This document shows positions 57,372 to 64,000 of a stretch of DNA of 64,000 nt, piece by piece (positions within the stretch are counted from its first letter, which is position 1; every line of letters starts with the position of its first letter). Below the pieces are notes generated by a model. It had not been told where the DNA came from and did no database searches. It saw nothing but the letters and a program-made list of their open reading frames with translations. The DNA is from Whalleya microplaca (lineage: Eukaryota > Ascomycota > Sordariomycetes > Xylariales > Xylariaceae): assembly GCA_022497155.1 (NCBI GenBank), contig MU385738.1, forward strand, positions 496,001 to 560,000, read 5' to 3'. Position numbers and translations under genes: made by a program.

Positions 57372-58010
57372 TATAATGGGGCAAGGGGATTACGGGTATT
57401 AATAGCAGCTTAAAAGCCACTAAAAGCTCCCTGGAGCCACGTTATAAAGCACTTTATAAAGCACTCCACAGGGTATTTATAAGGCACTTTATAAGGCAAT
57501 TTATAGTGGATTATATACTTATATTTAGCTAACTTTTTCCCTTACATTTTCTTTACTTTTTTGCTATAAATATTACTAGATAGTTAAATAATTATACACA
57601 TAGCTTTAGTAGCTATATATATTTATTTATTTAACCTAATATCTCACTTTCGCTTCACTTTAACACTTTGTCTCACCACATTTAGCTTATTCCCGGACAG
57701 GCCTTAATTTCCTTACCTTTTAATTAATCGAGTAAAATAGTCCTTTTTAAAATATTATAAGTTATAAAGGCATAAAATCTACTAGTAATAACTACTTGAA
57801 ATATATTTATTATTAGACTTATTTTTACATGCGAACTATTTTATTTCGATTTTATTTAATAGCCACCTGTTTTTTATATAAATTAAACTAAGCTATATAC
57901 TCGATTAATAGCTAGCTAGCTACTTTATTTATATATTACATTTATATTATTTATTACTTACGATTTATAAATTTTCTTTTTTTATATACTAGGATATTAG
58001 GAATATAAAC
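57372..58010 (-). mobile_element. Element B, copy 3, inverted and truncated
   Basis: Reverse-oriented LTR at 57372-57680 (opens TATAATGGGGCAAGGGGATTA, the complement of the B LTR end) followed by sequence complementary to the right part of the B interior (CCCGGACAGGCCTTAA, ATTAATCGAGTAAAATAG). The left part and the other LTR are missing. Confidence 0.7.
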
Positions 58011-58280
58011 CGCTGTCATATATTATAAGGGTTAAGGTAGCTTAGCGACCTAATTCCTATATATTTTATATAATATTAAAATGGAGGAAAAGGGAAAAAA
58101 TTTAAGCTAAAAGGTCGGTTAAGAAATTTATTATATATATTAGATATGGGGTCTTAAGCTATGATTACGTAAGGCGTATAAACTATACCTTAAATCCTGT
58201 ACCTAATTTTATACTATAATATTACCTTCCCGTTAAAAAAATTTCCGTCCCGAAAATTTCAATTAAAAAAATAACGAACT

Positions 58281-58368
58281 AGTCCGTCCGGAAATCGAAC
58301 CCTAAATGACTCCTAGGCAGAAGAAGAATGCCCTCGGTTCTATATATTAACCATTACGCCATCAGGCT
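58281..58368 (-). other. tRNA-like / SINE-like sequence
   Basis: On the minus strand TGGCGTAATGGTTA resembles a Pol III A box and GGGTTCGATTTCC a B box about 50 nt later, in an 88-nt span whose ends (AGCCTGA / ACGGACT) pair partly. A GGCA...TGCC stem encloses TTCTTCTTC. The cloverleaf is too damaged to name an anticodon, so a tRNA pseudogene or tRNA-derived SINE head is the cautious reading. Confidence 0.35.
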
Positions 58369-60217
58369 TTTACTACTAATAGGCAAGATTAGCGTATTTC
58401 GTATATATAGTTGTTTGTTAATAAGGCGTTTATTAATAGGTATTTTAATTACGTTTTATTATTTACGCCTAGCTTTACGTAATTCTTTTACCGATTACGA
58501 TACTACTTTATTATTATCTTTATAAAGGAGATTGTTTTCTTTAAACTCGGCAGTCTTACGCTAGTTACTTAATTACATTAAAAGCCTAGCCTTATTAGGA
58601 TTTTTATTATAATAGCGTTATAATATAGTTATACTATTTTTAAAACTTTTAGCGTTATATTATTTAAAGTTAAAATCCTATCTTTTTTACTATATTTAAT
58701 ATTATAATTTTTTACGATATATACGTAATAATATAACGTAATCGATTTTTTATTTCTCTTTTTTATTTAAACCTATTACTTTACCTTTAGGGTTTTTATT
58801 AGCTTGTTTTAATAATAGGTTATTAAGGTATTTATATAAACAATTTATATAGAATATTCGGGATCTTTTCCAGGTATTAAGTAACTTTAATTAATAAAAA
58901 TGTCCGACTATTTTTTTTATTTTATAATAATTTTTCGTTATCGGATAGTCAAATTTGTTATTAAGTCGATTTATACCCGTACCCGGTTTTTTAAAAATAT
59001 ATATGCGATCGCTAGAGCCGAAATCGAGCTCTTTTCGATAGCGATTAGCTTATTCGCTTATACAAGTTTACAATCGAATCATAATTTCTTATATTAAATT
59101 TAAATAGCCTTTTAAGGTTTAAGCTATTAATTATACGTTTTTGCGATTAAGGCGTTTACGCGAAAACAGAGATATTAAATCTTAGATATAAGCTTCCCAG
59201 TCAAAAAGTAAAGGTATAAAAAATCCTCGTTTTATTTTATAAAAAAAGCAGCTAATAAACTTATAAAGTAGGCTAGCCTATATTACGTTAGCTATAGAAA
59301 TAATATTTAACTAGTTATTTTAATAATAATTAATAAAAAATCGCAATCGTTAATCGATATAAACATTTATAATTTTAGCCTATTTTATAGTTTATAAATA
59401 ACCCGCAAATAACAGTTTTTATTTAATACTTAAAATCTTAAATAATTTATTAATAAAATTTATAATAAATTAAGGTTTCCGGTCGCTTTTAATAAACTAA
59501 AGTAATTTATAAACTCGTAAAAGTTTATAATAATATATTATTACTACATTTTTAGCTATAACGGACCTATTATATAAAATATATTAGGATTTCTTGCCTA
59601 ATCGGCATATTATTACTAGCAGGTTATCGCGACCTTTTTTATTAGCAGGTATAAATTTAAAATCTATTACTAAATATTACTAAGTTCGTAAAAATATCGG
59701 CAGTAGCTTTAAAAAACCAGGTTTTTTATTCCTAAAGGCTTTAAATAGTCGGCATTTATAATTATTAACGAAACAGTTTATATCGGAAGCCTGATCTAGC
59801 CACTAATATCGCTTAATTATAAGCTACTTTATTTTCGCATAACCTAAATAGCTAATAAAAAGTCTAAAGTAAACTTTAATTAATAGTCAGATATATAATT
59901 AATTTTAATCGGAAATTATTAAGCGGCTTATATATAATACTAGCTATTTAGCTATAAAGTAATTAAAATACGGGAACGTAATATAGGTATGCTCCCGGTA
60001 AATATCGAGATCCCGATATATAACGTTAGCTTTTAATAAAAAATCTATTAATTTAATGCCGGAATTAAAAAATAGTTCTATATTTTAATCTAATATAAAT
60101 ATACCTACTTCTTTACTTTATATTTTTATTATAGTTATATCGATATAAGAAATTACGGTATCGATAATAAAGGTCGTAAAAAGTTAGGGAACGGGTTAAA
60201 ATAAGGTTATTATATAG
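58369..60217 (-). mobile_element. Ty3/gypsy element C, integrase part (relic)
   Basis: Minus-strand conceptual reading through stops at about 59830-59260 gives integrase-like blocks: RY*WLDQASDINCFVNN, KAFRNKKPGFLKLLPI, YLVIDFKFIPANKKGRDNLL, and later SDRKPQFIINFINKLF and FINYY. Order and spacing match the zinc-binding and catalytic core of a gypsy integrase, with many sense-to-stop changes typical of RIP. The part toward 58400 would be the integrase C-terminus and 3' end. The element is split from its reverse transcriptase by element B copy 2. Non-functional. Confidence 0.75.
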
Positions 60218-60548
60218 TGTCTTAAGACAGGGTGTCGGGGTAAATCGAAAGTGAGATATTAAGTCAAAAATGAGTGTATATAATAACTGCCAGAGCTATA
60301 TGTATAACTATCTAACTATCTGGTAATATCTATTAATGTCTATTATAAAAAAGTAAAAAAAATATAAGGGAAAAAGTCAGCTAAATACAGGTATATGATC
60401 CACTGTAAATTGCCTTATGAAATGCCTTATGAATACCTTATAAAGTGCCTTATAAAGTGCCTTATAAAGTGCCCTGTAACGTAGCTTTAGGGGGCTTTTA
60501 GTGGCTCTTAAGCTGCTATTAATACCCGTAATCCCCTGCCCCATTATA
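60218..60548 (+). repeat. 5' LTR of element B copy 2
   Basis: 331 nt, contains several TGCCTTATAAAG subrepeats; end ATTATA is ATTACA with one C-to-T change. Confidence 0.85.
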
Positions 60549-60694
60549 TCCCTCCCTGATTTTTCAGCTAGCGTCCACGCAGCTGAAAAATCTGAAAAAA
60601 AAAAAAAAAAAAAATGAAAACACGCCCTACACTTAAATGCCTAACCTTTAGATCTGAAAAAAAAATTTTCACCCCAGGGACCTTAAGGTAATAA

Positions 60695-60875
60695 GTCAGC
60701 TAGCCATAGCTATCAGTAGCAGCAGGTCAGGTGACAACAGGTCAAATAGCCACAGCTATCAGCAGCAGCAGGTCAGGTCAGGTGACCTCCCTGTAAGCCT
60801 CCCTAACAGCTGACAACAGGTGACAGCAGGTCAGCTAGCCACAGCTATCAGCAGCAGCAGCAGCTGACAGCCTCC
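60695..60875 (+). repeat. Minisatellite inside element B copy 2
   Basis: Same CAGGTCAGGTGACAACAGGT and AGCCACAGCTATCAGCAGCAG modules as copy 1, with different copy number. Confidence 0.8.
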
Positions 60876-61406
60876 CTTGCTATTAAAGGTAACATTCAAA
60901 TAATAAGGTATATTAGGGTGTAAAAAAGTATTATCCGATATCGTCGTCCATACAAATTATATACGTATTAATAGCTGGCTACATCCAGCCATATATTAAT
61001 AGCACAATTAGCTTGTCACCGTTGCCCATATAAAAATAGATAGGTTTATATATAAAAATATACGGTCTAGTGTCTCTAATATTATCGCGCTTTATATTTC
61101 TGGTATCCTATATAAAAAAAAGAAAATTCGTAAATCGTAGGTAATAAGTGACATAAATATAATATATAAATAAAGCAGTTAGCTAACTATCGATCGAGCA
61201 TATAGCTTGGTTCGATTTATATAAGAGACAGGTAGCTATCGGACAAAATGGAATATTCGTATGCAAAAGTAAGTCTAACAGTAAATATACTTCAAGTAGC
61301 TATTGCTAGTAAATTCTGTGCCTCCGTAACTTATAGTATAAAAGGACTATTTTACTCGATTAATCAGAAGGCAAGGAAGTTGAAGCTTATCCGGGGGTAA
61401 GCCAAA

Positions 61407-61737
61407 TGTCTTGGGACAGGGTGTCGGGGTAAATCGAAAATAAGATATCAAGTTAAAAATAAATATATATAATAGCTGCCAGAACTATATGTATAACTAT
61501 CTAACTATCTAGTAATATCTATTAATATCTATTGTAAAAAAGTGAAAGAGATGTGAGGGAAAAAGTCAGCTAAATACAGGTATGTGATCCACTGTAAATT
61601 GCCCTATGGAATGCCCTGTGGATACCTTGTGGAATGCCTTATAAAGTGCCTTATGAAGTGCCCTGTGACGTGGCTCTAAGGGGCTTTTAGTGGCTCCTAA
61701 GCTGCTATTAATACCCGTAATCCCCTGCCCCATTACA
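61407..61737 (+). repeat. 3' LTR of element B copy 2
   Basis: 331 nt, TG...CA ends intact, followed by ATAG. Confidence 0.85.
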
Positions 61738-64000
61738 ATAGTAAGCTTTTTATTTAATTTTCTATATTTTTAAATTTTCGAATTTTTTAAATAAAATATT
61801 AACTAATATATTTTTTAATTCTAGTCGGTAGGTAATAATAAAATAGTATTAAACTAATAGCTCGGCCTAGCCGGCTTAGCAAATATTTAAGAGTTTTTTA
61901 ATACTAAAATATTTTAAAATATAATGGTTAATTATTATAAAAAACGGATAAAAATTTTATAAGCCGATTAATTTAGCTCTCTAATTTTATAATACCTAAA
62001 TTATAGCTAATATTTCTTTATTATAAATATTATAATTAAATTTAGCCCTTTATATAATCTCGGAATAATATATAATAAGGTATTATTCGGAATCTTCCGA
62101 AAGTTACTAAAATATTACGTTTATAATTATATCTCTAAAAATATTAGTCTTAAGTCTAATTTTTAAATTATATAAGAAATAACGAAATATAAATACGTAA
62201 ATTAATCGATATTTTAAATTATCAAAAGCTTTTTAACATTTATAGGTCCAATTAAAAGCTTCTTTTTTTCGGGTAAAATTTATAAATAGTTTAACAATCC
62301 TACTATATTCTCGTATAAATTATCGGTAGAAATTATAAAATCCCAAAAAGGATTATACGCTTTTTACAGTTTTAGGTTTTTTCTAAAACTCGATAACTCG
62401 GATTTTCTTAAAATCGACAGCTATTTTATTAGTATCTATAATAAATCTTAAAAACTTAATTTTCTATATATAAAATTTATACTTAAATAAATCGGCTTAT
62501 AATTTAATAATTTATAACCGGGCTAATACTTTATTAATATATTTAATATAATCGATCTCGTTTTTAAAAAAAATTAAAATATTATCGATATATACGCTAT
62601 AAAAATTATCTAAATATTTTATTAAAATATTATTAATATATTTTTAAAAAGTCGATAATCCGTTAGTTAATTTAAAAAAAAGAACTTTATATTTATATAC
62701 TCCGTATTTAATACGGAAAGTTATTAGTTTTTTAATATTTAGATATATTTATATATAATAAAAAGCTTAATAGATATTAATTTTAATAAATATTTTAACT
62801 TTAGAAATACGTAATAAGGTTTCGTTAATAAAAAGTAAAAGGTAGTAGTCCTTATATATAATAGTATTTAGTTTTTAATAATCTACGTAAAAACATATCT
62901 CTTTATTAAACTTAACTATAAAAAAAATAAGGGTAACCTAAAAAGCCGCGCTCGATTCGATAAATCCTTTATATAAATTATTAATAATATATTAGCAGCA
63001 AATCTTTAATTTTTTTAATAATATCTTATATAAAAGGCTATACCTTAATTTATCAAGGGTTTTTTCCAATTAGATTTTATAATTTATTTTAGGTCGGTAA
63101 AAAGGTAACTTATTAAAGTCTACTTTATTAAATATATCTAAGTATTAATAATAAACTTTAGGTACTATTTTTAGGGCCTTTTAACGGAGCTTTATTTTAT
63201 TACGATTTAAAAAGGCCTCGTATTTTAAGTTATCGATATATCGGTCGATCTTGTATAAACTAATTACGCCTAAATAATTTTTTTTAGCTACGTAATAAAA
63301 AGCTATTACTTTAATAAATGCTATATCGGCTAGTCGATTACGGAACTAAATTAGGCAGTTATATCTTAGCCGGTAATAGCTATATTAATCGCATAACGGG
63401 AAAACTTAGTCTAAAACGTCCTTATAACTTTTGCGGCGTTTCTTAAAAATAGCGGGCGGTAGTTTTTATAGCTTTCTGTTTATTAGTATTTTAGCTATCG
63501 ATAATATGCCTTAGTCAGATTTATTAACTATTATATAAGGTACAAAATCTTTTAAATTTAATATATAGGCAGACCGTTTTAAAATAATGGCGGGGGTTAA
63601 TAATTTCGAAATTAGGCATTAGCTAATAGTTTTAGCTTTTTATAGCTCCGCTTCTAACTCCTTTATACGTTACTAAATCAGATTTTTATAGCTTATTGTT
63701 TATATTTTCCTAGGCTCCGGAGCTTAAAAGAGTTGCGGAATCTTTTTTATATTAAAATAACTGCGTTTATTTATTAAGCGACGCTAATCCTCATTAGTTA
63801 TTTATTACTTACGTTATTATATATTTTTTAAGAAAGCCTTTTGTCGATTAGGGATCAGTTATTTAACTTTATTAATAGGAATATTAATATTAATAATAGA
63901 TTTTTAATTATTAGAAAACAGGAGGCGTTATTGCTTAATATTTACATATATATTATATTCCTCGAACTATTTTTTACCGATAATAATATCGGGGGTTATA
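61738..64000 (-). mobile_element. Ty3/gypsy element C, protease-RT-RNase H part (relic, runs off the window)
   Basis: Minus-strand reading from about 63150 to 62200 gives, with scattered stops, NKVDFNKLPFYRPKINYKI (for the HRPYDHKI region), YKGFIESSAAF*VTL, FYVDY*KLNTI (from VDYRxLN), LLLFINETLL, VYIDNILIFFKN (the YxDD box read as YIDN) and SFLGFYNFYR*FI (RT-RNase H connection). This is unambiguous gypsy reverse transcriptase in the right order. Further upstream (63200-64000) coiled, charged sequence fits a gag/protease part. The element continues past the window end and resumes left of element B copy 2 as the integrase. Confidence 0.8.

Larger units (their letters stand above)
60218..61737 (+). 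mobile_element. Non-autonomous LTR element B, copy 2, inserted in element C
   Basis: Identical-length 331-nt LTRs at 60218-60548 and 61407-61737, both starting TGTCTT(A/G)(A/G)GACAGGGTGTCGGGG, and a 858-nt interior. ATAG precedes the left LTR and follows the right one, a 4-bp target duplication. The interior has the same hairpin, A-run and CAG-rich minisatellite as copy 1 and encodes nothing. Least mutated of the three copies, so probably the youngest. Confidence 0.85.

Noticed and set aside
58328..59097. Two short plus frames in the AT-rich block
   Set aside because: Codon content is just A/T-biased sequence antisense to the gypsy relic; no recognisable protein.

Overview
The window is nuclear DNA from a filamentous ascomycete, most likely a Sordariomycete. 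Genes carry short GT-AG introns (about 47-160 nt) with CTAAC/CTGAC-type branch sites, the gene families are typical of Pezizomycotina, and the right-hand quarter is a very AT-rich block of the kind left by RIP (repeat-induced point mutation). No bacterial, viral or organellar signal was seen. Exon joins below were made by hand from splice signals, reading phase and recalled family conservation; no search or RNA data were available.

Layout. 1-3.7 kb: a Q/P-rich LIM-domain-binding regulator (PtaB/Ldb1-like). 5.8-15.0 kb: acetamidase-type amidase, MFS transporter and a divergent Zn2Cys6 regulator, a possible small catabolic or detoxification module. 16.8-17.9 kb: a secreted single-pass Ser/Thr-rich protein. 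20.6-21.3 kb: atg8. 23.2-25.3 kb: a meiotic APC/C activator of the AMA1 type whose reading frame contains one in-frame TAG. 26.3-27.6 kb: Rab geranylgeranyltransferase alpha subunit. 27.7-29.5 kb: a membrane-anchored or secreted histidine-phosphatase-like protein. 33.1-34.5 kb: a fungal rhodopsin-domain (SAT4-type) membrane protein. 34.9-35.2 kb: a GMC oxidoreductase fragment. 35.8-37.8 kb: a secreted histidine acid phosphatase. 38.8-40.6 kb: a sugar-porter MFS protein. 41.7-43.5 kb: a Q/P-rich coiled-coil protein of unknown function. 45.2-47.55 kb: a decayed TPR-CHAT gene.

At about 47.55 kb composition changes abruptly to strongly AT-rich DNA that runs to the end. It is a nest of mutated LTR retrotransposons. 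Element A (48,810-55,448) has paired 227-nt LTRs. Element B is a short non-autonomous LTR element present as two complete copies with 4-bp target duplications (51,353-52,945 inside A; 60,218-61,737 inside C) and one inverted truncated copy (57,372-about 58,010). Element C is a minus-strand Ty3/gypsy relic whose reverse transcriptase and integrase are still readable through stop codons.

The strongest observation is the AMA1 gene. Its only in-frame TAG falls where Trp is expected, is followed by intact homologous coding sequence to the C-terminal Ile-Arg tail, and lies in the loop of a perfect 6-bp hairpin. That is the configuration expected for stage-specific A-to-I mRNA editing in sexual tissue of Sordariomycetes.
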